Below, in pieces: positions 48,765 through 59,191 of a DNA stretch of 64,000 bases. The position numbers and the translations under genes were made by a program. Origin of the DNA: Campylobacter concisus (lineage in GTDB: Bacteria > Campylobacterota > Campylobacteria > Campylobacterales > Campylobacteraceae); contig NZ_CP049272.1 of the NCBI RefSeq assembly GCF_003048775.2, positions 1,426,001 through 1,490,000 of the forward strand, in the 5' to 3' direction. Positions within the stretch are counted from its first letter, which is position 1. Each line of letters opens with the position of its first letter. Below the pieces are notes generated by a model. It ran no database searches. It worked only from the letters and a program-made list of their open reading frames with translations, and was not told where the DNA came from.

Positions 48765-49425
48765 TTAGACGCTCTTAAAGACAAAATTGAAATATTCATT
48801 CATGCAAATACTATCTTTTTTCATATCTTTTAGTCTTAGCTTTATGTCGACGCCTTGCCAAACTATCGGCAGTAGTACAAATATTATCCTATCAAGACTA
48901 AAATTTCTCACATCCTCACACCAGCAGTCCCAGCGATAAAGCTCGTAAAATTTAGATATGTCGCCACAAAGCGACCATTATAAAAACTATGAGTAGTCAA
49001 GCTGTGTATCCTCCCATTTGCCAATTCTGGTGCGTAGTAAAACGTTGCCTACTTTACCACCAAAGGCGACGCCATTTAGCAAGAAAAATTTATCCAAAAT
49101 AACGTTTGTCACGAGTAAGTTGCTAGGCATATGCTCTTCTTCACTAAAGCTCTTTCAAGATTAAATCTATAAATTCCATACTTCATCTGCTCGCATCCTG
49201 GGACAAGCAGGCACAGTCAACCTCCATTCATCACGATGCCACCATACCTATAAACAAGCGCATCCATCGACGATCGAGTGGCTACTTGAAGCCTAAAAAA
49301 AATCGCTCTTTGCGCCCTGCCCTCATCAAGAGACAAAATTCCATAGTCGTTTTGGTCTCTTTTAGCCACTCCTTGATCAGTGCCCAGCCTGGCCTATTGC
49401 GTCTATAAGCTCATCTAAAGCTCAT
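48765..49425 (-). pseudogene. Decayed DUF2625 gene
   Basis: Fragments in three frames line up in order with DUF2625 as I remember the family: PGWALIKEWLKETKTTMEF; QRAIFFRLQVATRSSMDALV then YRYGGIVMNGG; LDKFFLLNGVAFGGKVGNVL with WEDTQLDYS; and SLCGDISKFYELYRWDCW. Damage includes an early TGA after MSFR, a TGA at 49217-49219 where the family has a tryptophan, a frameshift near 49130-49145, a TAG at 48987-48989 and a further shift after it. The function of the intact family is unknown to me. It lies between fabI and the broken TonB receptor. Confidence 0.75.
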
Positions 49426-49469
49426 TTTGTATGCACTTGCGGTAAATTTAATGAATTTTAAAAGAAGAG

Positions 49470-49491
49470 TTTGGCGAGTTACCCCGCCAAA
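49470..49491 (-). terminator. Hairpin terminator after fabI
   Basis: TTTGGCG and CGCCAAA form a perfect seven-base stem with an eight-base loop, 15 bases after the fabI stop, followed in the fabI direction by CTCTTCTTTT. Confidence 0.58.
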
Positions 49492-49505
49492 TTTGTATTA
49501 GTAGA

Positions 49506-50760
<1,255 letters not shown>

Positions 50761-51441
50761 TCAGCGAGATGACGCGCTAATAAGTTCCAAGAAACCAGAA
50801 GCGTCCCAGCTTGCCGTACCTACTAGTACTCCGTCGCAGTTTTTAATACCCGCTATCCCGCCGATATTTGCGACATTTACGCTTCCGCCGTAAAGTAGCG
50901 GCGCGCTCGTCTGCTCGCGGATGAAATTTAAAACATTCTTGATTTGCTCCGCACTAGCGCTCTTGCCCGTGCCTATCGCCCAAATTGGCTCGTAGGCGAT
51001 CAGCAGCCTCTCGTAGCCAAGGTTGATATTTTTTAGCTGTTCGGCCAGAAATTCCTTCGTGCCGCCAGCTTCGTTCACGCTCAAATTTTCGCCGATGCAG
51101 TAGACGATCTGCCAGCCCGCCTTTACGGCAAAATCAAATTTAGCTCGCAAAAGCTCCTCGCTCTCGCCAAGCTCGCGCCTTTCGGAGTGCCCGATCAGCA
51201 CGCTTTTTACGCCAAACTCGTCCAGCATCGCCTTACCGATCTCTCCGGTGTGAGCGCCGCTTTCGCATGGGTAGAAATTTTGCGCACCGAGTTTAAATTT
51301 ATGAGTCGCGAGATCAAGCGCGCTAAACGGAGGAAAAACCGTCACGTCGTCGTTTGCGCATAAATTTGCGTCTAAAATTTCAGCGTATTTAGTAAAGCTC
51401 GCTCTGGTGTGATTGCACTTTAAATTTGCTAAAAACCTCAC
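50761..51441 (-). CDS. tpiA: Triosephosphate isomerase
   Basis: TpiA interconverts dihydroxyacetone phosphate and glyceraldehyde 3-phosphate. The 226-residue TIM barrel has the substrate lysine in ANLKCNHTR, the catalytic histidine in [11 protein letters not shown] and the catalytic glutamate in [14 protein letters not shown], then YGGSVN. The short form is usual in Campylobacter. It overlaps pgk by four bases. The gene lies in the GC-richer block. Confidence 0.96.
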   Translation of the reverse strand: MRFLANLKCNHTRASFTKYAEILDANLCANDDVTVFPPFSALDLATHKFKLGAQNFYPCESGAHTGEIGKAMLDEFGVKSVLIGHSERRELGESEELLRAKFDFAVKAGWQIVYCIGENLSVNEAGGTKEFLAEQLKNINLGYERLLIAYEPIWAIGTGKSASAEQIKNVLNFIREQTSAPLLYGGSVNVANIGGIAGIKNCDGVLVGTASWDASGFLELISASSR

Positions 51442-52640
51442 TCCGCAACCTTTCTAAGCGGTTTTATGCCGGGTAGTTCCTTGCCCTCGATGAGCTCCAG
51501 GCTAGCACCTCCGCCCGTGGAGATAAAGGTCATCTCGTCAGCATCTCCCGCGCGCTCGACGACGTCGGCCGTATCGCCGCCGCCAACGACCGTAGTAGCG
51601 TGAGTATCGATGATAGCGTGGCTCATTTTGATGCTACCCTTGCTAAATTTATCCATCTCAAAAACGCCCATCGGCCCATTCCACCAGATGGTTTGCGCGT
51701 CGGCGATGACCTCTTTAAAGAGCCTAATAGACGCCGGTCCGATATCTAGCCCCATCCAGCCGCTAGGTATTTCTTGCGCGGGGACAAACTTCACGGCGCT
51801 TTCTGCCGAAAACGTCTGAGCCGCGACGACGTCTACAGGCAGGTAAATTTTAACGCCAAGCTCCCTGCCCTTGCGCAAAATTTCTCGCGCGTCCTCGATG
51901 AGATCTTCTTCAAGTAGCGAATTTCCGATATTTTCGCCCAGAGATTTTAAAAACGTGAACGCCATACCGCCGCCGATTATCAGCTTATCCACGCGCGGAA
52001 GCAGGTTGTGCAGGGCTTGTAGCTTGCCGCTAACCTTACTACCGCCCACGACCGCCACAAACGGACGTGCCGGGTGTTTGATGAGATTTTGAGCGAAATT
52101 TATCTCTTTTTGTAGCAAAAATCCCGCCGCCTTGTGCTTCTCGTCGTAAAATTTAGTGATCGCTTCAACCGAGCTGTGTGCTCTGTGGCAGACGCCGAAT
52201 GCGTCGTTTATGTAAAATTCGCCAAATCCTGAAAGCTCTTTTGCCAAAGCCTCATCGTTTTTGGTCTCGCCCTTTTCAAAGCGCAAATTTTCAAGAAGTA
52301 AAATTTCGCCCGGTTTTAGTGCGGCAACTTTAGCCTTGGCATCCGCTCCGACGACGTCCTCGGCAAATATCACGTCTCTATCAAGCAGCCTTGAAAGCCT
52401 CTTTGCCACGCCTCGCAGCGAAAATTTCTCCTCAAAGCCGTTTTTGGGACGTCCGAGGTGGCTGGCCAAAACCACGCTGCAACCGTTATCCAGGCAGTAG
52501 CGGATAGTAGGGATCGCCGAGCGGATACGGCGGTCGTCGGTGATGTTTAAAAACTCGTCCATCGGCACGTTAAAATCGCACCTAACAAATACCTTCGCGC
52601 CACCCAGCTCAAGGTCGTTGATCGATAAAATTTCACTCAT
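51438..52640 (-). CDS. pgk: Phosphoglycerate kinase
   Basis: Pgk transfers phosphate between 1,3-bisphosphoglycerate and ADP. The 400-residue protein has [12 protein letters not shown] at the start, [34 protein letters not shown], and the C-terminal nucleotide site with [15 protein letters not shown]. It lies 16 bases from gap and overlaps tpiA, the standard gap-pgk-tpiA operon. One 60-base stretch inside it (51541-51600) has 43 G or C by my count. Confidence 0.97.
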   Translation of the reverse strand: MSEILSINDLELGGAKVFVRCDFNVPMDEFLNITDDRRIRSAIPTIRYCLDNGCSVVLASHLGRPKNGFEEKFSLRGVAKRLSRLLDRDVIFAEDVVGADAKAKVAALKPGEILLLENLRFEKGETKNDEALAKELSGFGEFYINDAFGVCHRAHSSVEAITKFYDEKHKAAGFLLQKEINFAQNLIKHPARPFVAVVGGSKVSGKLQALHNLLPRVDKLIIGGGMAFTFLKSLGENIGNSLLEEDLIEDAREILRKGRELGVKIYLPVDVVAAQTFSAESAVKFVPAQEIPSGWMGLDIGPASIRLFKEVIADAQTIWWNGPMGVFEMDKFSKGSIKMSHAIIDTHATTVVGGGDTADVVERAGDADEMTFISTGGGASLELIEGKELPGIKPLRKVAE

Positions 52641-52656
52641 TTTTCATCCTTTAAAT

Positions 52657-53655
52657 TTACTTCGTAGCTACGATCTTAGCTAGATCCACAAGCCTTGTCG
52701 AGTAGCCCCACTCGTTGTCGTACCACGCAAAGACCTTCACCATATCATCAGCTATGACCTGCGTAGTGTCGCTCGCCACGATGCTGCTGTACGCGCTCGT
52801 GCAAAAGTCGCTACTAACCCTATAATCGTCATCGACAAATAAAATTCCCTTCAAATTCGACTCAGCAGCCGCTCTAAACGCCTCGTTTATCTCCTCTTTG
52901 CTGGCTGGTCTTTTTAAAACCGCCGTTAGATCGACCATAGAGACGTTAGCGACAGGTACGCGGACCGCTTGACCGTGCATCTTGCCGTTTAGCTCGGGAA
53001 GTACTTTTGCGATCGCCTTTGCGGCTCCGGTGGTCGTAGGCCCAATATTTAGAGCCGCAGCGCGCGAGCGGCGGAAGTCTTTAGCTTTTACGTCTACTAG
53101 GCTCTGTCCGTTCGTATAAGCGTGGATCGTGGTCATAAGCCCTTTTACGATGCCAAATTTATCGTTTAGCACCTTTGCGACGGGTGCTAGGCCGTTTGTG
53201 GTGCAGCTTGCATTTGAGACGATCGCTTCACCTGCGTATTTGTCATCGTTTACGCCGACTACGAACGTCGCCGTGTCGTCTTTTGCCGGAGCGCTCATGA
53301 CGACTTTTTTGATACCGCGAGCTAGGTATGGCTCACATTTTTCGGTGGTCAAAAACTTGCCCGTACACTCCAAAACCACGTCTGCGCCGTAGTCTGCGTA
53401 GCTAAGCTCGTTTAGATCTCTTGTTGAAAAAACTCTTATCTTTTTACCATTTACTTCTATAAAATCGTCGCTTATCACCTTAACGTCTTGCTTAAATTCG
53501 CCGTGCACGCTGTCGTATTTGAGCAGATAGCGCGTCATGTCGCGCGTCGCCGTGTCGTTGATAGCGACAAGCTCAACATCGTCTCGCTCTAAAATAATAC
53601 GAGCAGCGCACCTGCCGATACGCCCGAAGCCGTTTATTGCTACTTTAACTGACAT
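52657..53655 (-). CDS. gap: Glyceraldehyde-3-phosphate dehydrogenase
   Basis: Gap oxidises glyceraldehyde 3-phosphate to 1,3-bisphosphoglycerate with NAD(P). The 332-residue protein has VAINGFGRIGR for cofactor binding, the catalytic cysteine in SNASCTTNGLAPV, and WYDNEWGYSTR at the C terminus. I chose the ATG at 53655, with AAAGGAG seven bases before it, because a longer reading adds 22 hydrophobic residues not seen in the family. It is the first gene of gap-pgk-tpiA. Confidence 0.97.
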   Translation of the reverse strand: MSVKVAINGFGRIGRCAARIILERDDVELVAINDTATRDMTRYLLKYDSVHGEFKQDVKVISDDFIEVNGKKIRVFSTRDLNELSYADYGADVVLECTGKFLTTEKCEPYLARGIKKVVMSAPAKDDTATFVVGVNDDKYAGEAIVSNASCTTNGLAPVAKVLNDKFGIVKGLMTTIHAYTNGQSLVDVKAKDFRRSRAAALNIGPTTTGAAKAIAKVLPELNGKMHGQAVRVPVANVSMVDLTAVLKRPASKEEINEAFRAAAESNLKGILFVDDDYRVSSDFCTSAYSSIVASDTTQVIADDMVKVFAWYDNEWGYSTRLVDLAKIVATK

Positions 53656-53670
53656 CTTAGCTCCTTTTGA

Positions 53671-53676
53671 TATAAT
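53671..53676 (+). promoter_or_regulatory. Candidate -10 box for nadD-rsfS
   Basis: A perfect TATAAT in TTTTGATATAATTACG lies 58 bases before the nadD ATG in the divergent spacer with gap. On the opposite strand it overlaps the region just upstream of the gap ribosome-binding site. Motif and position only. Confidence 0.5.
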
Positions 53677-53734
53677 TACGCCTAATTCTACAAAAAAGAA
53701 TTTTAAAACAAATATAAACAAGGCACTTTAATAG

Positions 53735-54616
53735 ATGAAGTTAGCACTTTTTGGCGGGAGCTTTGATCCGGTTCATTTAGGACACGATAGCATTGTGAAA
53801 ATGGCACTAAGTGGCCTTGATATCGACAAGCTCATCATCATGCCAACTTTTATAAGCCCCTTTAAGAGTGAATTTTCAGCTCCGCCAGAGCTTCGCCTAA
53901 AGTGGATAAGAGAAATTTGGGGCGGCCTAGAGAAGGTCGAGATCTCAGACTATGAGATAAATTTAGCTCGCCCAGTGCCTACCATAGAGACGGTTAAGTA
54001 TTTGTATGAGAAATTCAAGATAGAAAGATTTTATCTCATAATAGGCGCAGACCACCTAGCCACACTTGATAAATGGCATGGCTACGAGGAGCTAAAAAGC
54101 TTAGTGCAGTTTGTGATCGCCAAGCGCAATCACATAGAAATTCCACGTAATTTACAAAAAATGGACGTGCACGTGGATGTTAGCTCGTCGCAGATCAGGC
54201 ATCAAAAGGGGCTTGATGAGCTGCCTAGCAAGATAAAAGATGAAGTTATAAATTTTTACCAAGGATTAAAAATGCAAGAGAGATCGATGCAAGAGCGCAC
54301 CGAAAGTATAGTTAAGGTTTTAGATGCAAAAAAGGCTGAAGAGATACAAGTGTTTGATATGAGTGGAGATGATTATTTTGTAAAAGCCGTAGTTATCGCT
54401 ACAACGCTTGGCGAGAGGCACGCTTACTCGCTGGCTGAGGATCTAAAAGAGGAGCTTAAGCCTATTGGAGAGAAATTTATAGGCACGGAGAGCTCGCCTG
54501 ATTGGATCGTGATGGACCTTGGCGACATTTTGATACACCTTTTAAGCCCAGCCTACAGGGCAAAATACAACATCGAAGAGTTTTTGCAAAAGCTAAAAAC
54601 TAGCAAAGAGTCTTAA
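53735..54616 (+). CDS. nadD: Fused nicotinate-nucleotide adenylyltransferase and ribosome silencing factor (NadD-RsfS)
   Basis: Residues 1 to about 179 are NadD, which makes deamido-NAD: LALFGGSFDPVHLGH, LIIGADHLATLDKWH and SSSQIRHQ are the family motifs. Residues about 185-293 are RsfS, which binds L14 and blocks subunit joining in starvation: TESIVKVLDAKKAEEI, VKAVVIATTLGERHAY and SPDWIVMDLGDILIHLL. The two are in one uninterrupted frame. An internal ATG at 54272 has AAGGA six bases before it, exactly at the junction, so free RsfS may also be made. In C. jejuni they are separate neighbours as I recall. Confidence 0.9.
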   Translation: MKLALFGGSFDPVHLGHDSIVKMALSGLDIDKLIIMPTFISPFKSEFSAPPELRLKWIREIWGGLEKVEISDYEINLARPVPTIETVKYLYEKFKIERFYLIIGADHLATLDKWHGYEELKSLVQFVIAKRNHIEIPRNLQKMDVHVDVSSSQIRHQKGLDELPSKIKDEVINFYQGLKMQERSMQERTESIVKVLDAKKAEEIQVFDMSGDDYFVKAVVIATTLGERHAYSLAEDLKEELKPIGEKFIGTESSPDWIVMDLGDILIHLLSPAYRAKYNIEEFLQKLKTSKES

Positions 54617-55583
54617 CAAAAATAAGCGAAGAACAAATAAGCCATAAAAATATAAAAAATGCTAGCAAAAATGGCTTTTTGCCCGTCGCTTTAAATATAC
54701 TCCTATCTATCCCAAATCCCAAAGCACACATAGCAACACAAAGGCATATGCTAGCGGTTAGCTTTAAAATTTGTACCAAATTTTCGGGGAAAAATGGCAA
54801 AGATCTAACGCAGATCGCCACTAGGAAAAATAGCGCAAACCATGGTATGCTCTTTAGCTTTGAGCCGCCACTATTTTGGCTTAAATTTAAGAAATTTAGC
54901 AAAAACAAAAATGGCACAAGCATGATGACGCGAAGCATTTTTATGATGACGGCGGTGCTACTTGCTGCGCTGTCAAATGCCGCTGAAGCTGCGACTACGT
55001 GGGCTACTTCGTGAAGTGAGCCGCCGATAAAAAAGCCAGTTTGGTGTGGCGTGAGAGCTAGAAATTTAGTGATAAATGGATAGATAAACATGCCGATCGT
55101 TCCAAAGAGCACCACCGTGCAAATGGCGATAGCAAGCTTGTTTGCGTCTGCTTTTATCTCATTTTGTGTAGCCATAACAGCAGCTGCACCGCATATACTT
55201 GCCCCTGAGCCAATGAGCACGGCACTATCCTTGCTAAGCCCCAAGGCTTTGGCTACAAAAAGCGCAAAGCAAAAGGTCGCAAATACCATAAAAGCTGCAT
55301 ATATCACGCCAAGAGTGCCGACACTTGCGATCTCGCTAAGGCTTATATTAAAGCCAAAAAGTATGATACCAAGCCTTAAAATTTGCTTCCCAGCGATCGC
55401 TACGACGCCACTACTTTTTAAAATTTGAGTCTGTTTGGTAAAAAGATTTGCAAAAATGGCGCCTAAAATGATGGAGATGATGAGCGGATTTGTGTGAAAT
55501 TTAGCTAAAATCGTGTTTGAGAGCGCAAAAGAAATGGCAGAGATCAGCGCTAAAACAAGCACAGCAAGAAATTTATGAGACAT
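54600..55583 (-). CDS. YeiH-family membrane protein, putative sulfate exporter family
   Basis: The 327-residue protein has about ten hydrophobic helices and the UPF0324/YeiH features ILRLGIILFGFNISLSEIA, GSGASICGAAAVMAT and GFFIGGSLHEVAHVVAA. The family is annotated as putative sulfate exporters with little direct evidence. It is convergent with nadD-rsfS, overlapping its end by 17 bases, and divergent from the sugar transferase gene. Confidence 0.85.
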   Translation of the reverse strand: MSHKFLAVLVLALISAISFALSNTILAKFHTNPLIISIILGAIFANLFTKQTQILKSSGVVAIAGKQILRLGIILFGFNISLSEIASVGTLGVIYAAFMVFATFCFALFVAKALGLSKDSAVLIGSGASICGAAAVMATQNEIKADANKLAIAICTVVLFGTIGMFIYPFITKFLALTPHQTGFFIGGSLHEVAHVVAASAAFDSAASSTAVIIKMLRVIMLVPFLFLLNFLNLSQNSGGSKLKSIPWFALFFLVAICVRSLPFFPENLVQILKLTASICLCVAMCALGFGIDRSIFKATGKKPFLLAFFIFLWLICSSLIFVKTLC

Positions 55584-55630
55584 ATTTTAACCTTAATCTA
55601 TTTTTTAAAAATGCAATTAGCACGTTTGGG

Positions 55631-55636
55631 TATAAT
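55631..55636 (+). promoter_or_regulatory. Candidate -10 box for the orphan sugar transferase
   Basis: TATAAT in TTTGGGTATAATTAGG lies 51 bases before the ATG in the divergent spacer with the YeiH-family gene; a second TATAAT at 55648-55653 is an alternative. Confidence 0.45.
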
Positions 55637-55686
55637 TAGGCGAATTTTATAATGCAAATTTAAAATAAAGATAAAGGGATAGGACT

Positions 55687-56622
55687 ATGATCATCCTTGG
55701 CGAAAAATATGCTTTTACCAGCCTAGAACTAGAAAAGCTTAGAAAGAAATTTGGTCAAGTAAATTTTTTATCCCATGAAAATAGCGACGCAAAAGCCTTG
55801 CGAAGCGCACTAGAAAATCTCATAAAATCAGGCGATCAAAGGCTAATCGTGCTAAATACCGCAAAGCCAGTTGATGGCAAATTGGTTAGATTTCTCACGC
55901 TTTTGCAGTTTAAAACGAAGTATAAAAAGATAAAATTTCTAAACGTAGAGAATTTTTTAGAAATTTATCTGCACAAATGTTATATCCCAGAAAATGGTGA
56001 AAATCTTAATTTTTTAGATGAGATAAGGCCTTATGGTGCCTTTGCTTACGCACTCAAGCGAATGATCGATTATGCTAGCTGCTTGATACTTTTTATCTTG
56101 CTTTTTGGCCTAAAATTTTATGTAAAAAGAAAGATAGACGAGCAATCGCCTGGAAGTCTTTACTTTTTACAAAGTAGAGTTGGGCTAGATAACAAGGAAT
56201 TTGAGTGTATAAAATTTCGCTCGATGATGGAAAATGCCGAGAAAGATGGGGCAAAATTTGCTAGTGAAAATGATGAGAGAGTGTTTGAATTTGGCGAATT
56301 TATGCGAAAAACTCGTATAGACGAGGTGCCGCAGTGTATAAATGTCTTTCGAGGACAAATGCATCTGATAGGTCCAAGGCCTGAGCGAAGACACTGGATA
56401 AATTTCTTTGAAAAAGAGATCCCTTACTACAATGAACGCCACATCGTTCGCCCAGGGATTACTGGCTGGGCGCAGGTAAACTACCCTTATGGCTCAAATA
56501 CACACGACGCCAAACAAAAACTAATGTATGATCTTTACTACATCAAACACTGGTCGCTTTGGCTGGAGATAAAGATCATAGTAAAAACTATTGCAATTGT
56601 ATTTGAGAAAAAAGGTGTTTAA
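55687..56622 (+). CDS. Polyprenyl glycosylphosphotransferase (WbaP/EPS type), orphan
   Basis: The 311-residue protein has a 115-residue N-terminal part of unknown kind (with a FLEIYLHKCYIPE segment), one hydrophobic segment (about 127-145) and the bacterial sugar transferase domain with FECIKFRSMMENA, TRIDEVPQCINVFRGQM, LIGPRPERR and RPGITGWAQVNYPYG. Such enzymes transfer a sugar-1-phosphate to undecaprenyl phosphate to start glycan synthesis. It differs from PglC and has the shorter N terminus than full WbaP, which has several helices. It stands alone, so the glycan it starts is unknown. Confidence 0.85.
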   Translation: MIILGEKYAFTSLELEKLRKKFGQVNFLSHENSDAKALRSALENLIKSGDQRLIVLNTAKPVDGKLVRFLTLLQFKTKYKKIKFLNVENFLEIYLHKCYIPENGENLNFLDEIRPYGAFAYALKRMIDYASCLILFILLFGLKFYVKRKIDEQSPGSLYFLQSRVGLDNKEFECIKFRSMMENAEKDGAKFASENDERVFEFGEFMRKTRIDEVPQCINVFRGQMHLIGPRPERRHWINFFEKEIPYYNERHIVRPGITGWAQVNYPYGSNTHDAKQKLMYDLYYIKHWSLWLEIKIIVKTIAIVFEKKGV

Positions 56623-56714
56623 ATTCTCAAGAGCATCATGAGTTTGAGATATTTTTAAATAAACATTTTTTTCAAATTTAATTTTGTTGCTTTTAGCCAA
56701 AATAAATGTAAATT

Positions 56715-58298
56715 CTACATCCTATCTTTAGCTGTAATTCCCATTATATTAAATGCTGTTTTTATCGAGATAGCAACGACTGCAAATACCTTTAACAGGC
56801 TATCTTCGTTTTCATTTCCAACCACACGGTTTTCGTTATAAAATTTATGAAAACTAGCAGCTAGTGACTTCAAATAGTCTGGGATCTTTTGAAGCTGTCT
56901 TGAGATAAAAGCATCCTCTAAAATTTCGGGTAAGATTAGCGCCTCAAAAAGTAAATTTTTAGCATTTTCATCTAGGCATTCAAAATTTGCATTTATCACG
57001 TCACAAACGTTTTTCCCAGCCTTTGCGAAGACTTGATTTATCCTAGCATGAGCGTAGTTTATATAAAAGATAGGGTTTGAGCTATCCTCTTTTTTAAGCT
57101 CATCCACGTCAAATTCCAAACTACTTGTGTTTGCTTTGCTTATAAAGATAAATCTAAGCGCCTCAGCACCGATCTCGCTTGCGATATCACTCATTAGCAC
57201 GGCATTACCAGCGCGCTTGCTCATCTTGTATGGCTTGCCCTCTTTTAGCAGGCTAACCATCTGCATAAGTATCACTTCAAGCTTGTTTTCATCGTATCCA
57301 AGAAAATTTATCGCAGCCTTAAGCCTTGCGATATATCCGTGGTGATCCGCGCCCCAAATGTTTATGTAGTGGTCAAAATTTCTCTCAAATTTAGCATTAT
57401 GATAGATAATGTCGCCAGCTAGATATGTTGGTCTGCCGTCATTTCTAACCACAACCCTATCGTTATCATCGCCAAGCGTAGTCGAAGCGATATAAGTAGC
57501 GCCCTCTTTTTCATACATTTGATTTGAACGTTTTAGCTTGTTTATAGTTGGCTCTAGGCCGTCATAAAGAGCCTTTTCACTAGCCCAGCTCTCTATAAAT
57601 ATCCCAACGTCAGCTAAATCTTTTTTAATGATCTCAAGCACGATATCCTTGCCAAACTCGGCAAGTTCGAGGTTTCTACTCTCATCATAAAAAATTTCCT
57701 TGCTAAATTTCTCATTTGCAAGCTTGGCAATATCTAAAATATAATCCCCGCGGTAGTATTTCTCTGGATAGACGACGCTTTCGTTAAAAAGCTGCTCTTT
57801 TGCCGCAAGCGATATCGAAGTACCAAGCAGATCTATTTGATTACCAGCATCGTTTATATAGTATTCTGTTGAGATAGCATAGCCAAGTCTTTTGCCAAGT
57901 CTTGCCAAAGTATCACCATAAACTGCGCCTCTAACATGCCCGATGTGAAGCGGTCCAGTTGGATTTGCACTGATGTATTCTATTAAATAGCTATCTTTTT
58001 TCGCATCTTCTTTTGCAAAATTTTCGCTATCTAGCAAAATTTGCTTTGAAATTTCATCTAAAAACTCGCTTTTTAGCTTAAAATTTAAGTAGCCATTTAC
58101 CGCACTAGCTTCAACTATTTTGCTATCACTAAATTTATCAGCAAACTCGCTAGCTATCATGGCTGGTGACTTTCTTAACTCCTTTGCTAGGCTAAAAAGT
58201 GGCGTAGCATAGTGGGCTAAATTTTTATCCTTTGGCTTTTCAAGCACAAATTCACGCTCCAAAACCTTTGAAATTTCAGCTTTTATTTTATTTTTCAA
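56715..58298 (-). CDS. argS: Arginyl-tRNA synthetase
   Basis: ArgS charges tRNA-Arg. The 527-residue class I synthetase has the HIGH motif in NPTGPLHIGHVRGA, KMSKR in GKPYKMSKRAGNAV, and a C-terminal DALR-type anticodon-binding domain with YINYAHARINQVF. The start is TTG (58298), nine bases after tatA, without a strong ribosome-binding site. The argS-tatA-gmk order is shared with C. jejuni and H. pylori. Confidence 0.96.
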   Translation of the reverse strand: MKNKIKAEISKVLEREFVLEKPKDKNLAHYATPLFSLAKELRKSPAMIASEFADKFSDSKIVEASAVNGYLNFKLKSEFLDEISKQILLDSENFAKEDAKKDSYLIEYISANPTGPLHIGHVRGAVYGDTLARLGKRLGYAISTEYYINDAGNQIDLLGTSISLAAKEQLFNESVVYPEKYYRGDYILDIAKLANEKFSKEIFYDESRNLELAEFGKDIVLEIIKKDLADVGIFIESWASEKALYDGLEPTINKLKRSNQMYEKEGATYIASTTLGDDNDRVVVRNDGRPTYLAGDIIYHNAKFERNFDHYINIWGADHHGYIARLKAAINFLGYDENKLEVILMQMVSLLKEGKPYKMSKRAGNAVLMSDIASEIGAEALRFIFISKANTSSLEFDVDELKKEDSSNPIFYINYAHARINQVFAKAGKNVCDVINANFECLDENAKNLLFEALILPEILEDAFISRQLQKIPDYLKSLAASFHKFYNENRVVGNENEDSLLKVFAVVAISIKTAFNIMGITAKDRM

Positions 58299-58307
58299 CT
58301 CTAAAAC

Positions 58308-58529
58308 CTATGCGTTTTTGGTTGTTTCTTCTATTTTTTGACCAGCAGCACTCTCGTCTTTATGCTCGACTTTCTCACTTTTTTCAGGTGTTGTATCTTC
58401 CATCTCAGCCTTAAAAGTCTTTATGCCTTTGCCTAGTCCTTTTGCAAGTTCTGGGATCTTCTTTGCTCCAAAAAGTAAAACAATAATCGCTAAAACAACT
58501 AGCCAGTGACCAATACTAAAAGAACCCAT
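58308..58529 (-). CDS. tatA: Sec-independent translocase subunit TatA
   Basis: TatA forms the pore-like part of the twin-arginine system that exports folded proteins. The 73-residue protein has one N-terminal membrane helix (about 8-21), [23 protein letters not shown] with the FG hinge and amphipathic helix, and an acidic-polar tail. GGAGAAAA precedes the ATG. It lies between gmk and argS. Confidence 0.96.
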   Translation of the reverse strand: MGSFSIGHWLVVLAIIVLLFGAKKIPELAKGLGKGIKTFKAEMEDTTPEKSEKVEHKDESAAGQKIEETTKNA

Positions 58530-58579
58530 TTTTTCTCCTCAATAAATTTTTCAAAATGTTATCATAAATTCCTGAATTT

Positions 58580-59191
58580 CTAGCAATCTATCCACTCATC
58601 AATAACGCGTCTTAAGTCTATTTTCGTGCTTTTTAACCTCATCGCTCTAAGAATTGATTTTAGGCCTTTATAACTCTTTTCAATGTCATCATTTACCAAA
58701 AAATAATCATATTCTAAGATGTGCTCCATCTCGCCAACTGCGTTCATTAGGCGATTTTCTATCGTTTCGTCGCTATCAGTTCCGCGGTTTTTTAAGCGTT
58801 TTTTAAGCTCTTTTTTATTTGCAGTCGTGATAAAAACTGAAGTTATGTAGCTTCTAAATTTTTCAAGTGCGATGTGAAAGCCTTGCACGTCGATATCAAA
58901 TATAACTATCTTCCCAGCCTCAAGCGCTGCTAAAACTGGTTTTAGGCTCGTGCCATAATAGTTTTTATGTACCTGCGCCCATTCTAAAAATTCGCCCTTT
59001 TCTATACCGCTTTTAAACTCATCTTCTTTTATAAAATAGTAATCCACTCCATCAACTTCGCCTTCTCTTTTTGCCCTTGTCGTGCTTGAAATAGAAAAAT
59101 AAAGATCCTTCTCTTCCTTTAAAAGGCGACCCAAAAGCGTACTTTTTCCACTTCCACTAGGCCCAGAAACTACTAAAATTTGTCCTTGCAA
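58580..59191 (-). CDS. gmk: Guanylate kinase
   Basis: Gmk phosphorylates GMP to GDP. The 203-residue protein has the P-loop GPSGSGKSTLLG, SISSTTRAKREGEVDGVDYYF for GMP binding, FLEWAQVHKNYYGTS and the lid with RGTDSDETIENRL. The start codon is TTG, directly behind the stop of the acidic protein and preceded by GAGGA, so translation is probably coupled. Confidence 0.96.
   Translation of the reverse strand: MQGQILVVSGPSGSGKSTLLGRLLKEEKDLYFSISSTTRAKREGEVDGVDYYFIKEDEFKSGIEKGEFLEWAQVHKNYYGTSLKPVLAALEAGKIVIFDIDVQGFHIALEKFRSYITSVFITTANKKELKKRLKNRGTDSDETIENRLMNAVGEMEHILEYDYFLVNDDIEKSYKGLKSILRAMRLKSTKIDLRRVIDEWIDC

Noticed and set aside
56626-56649. TCTCAA/TTGAGA inverted repeat after the orphan sugar transferase as a terminator
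   Set aside because: The stem is only six bases with a long loop and low GC; I could not separate it from chance.
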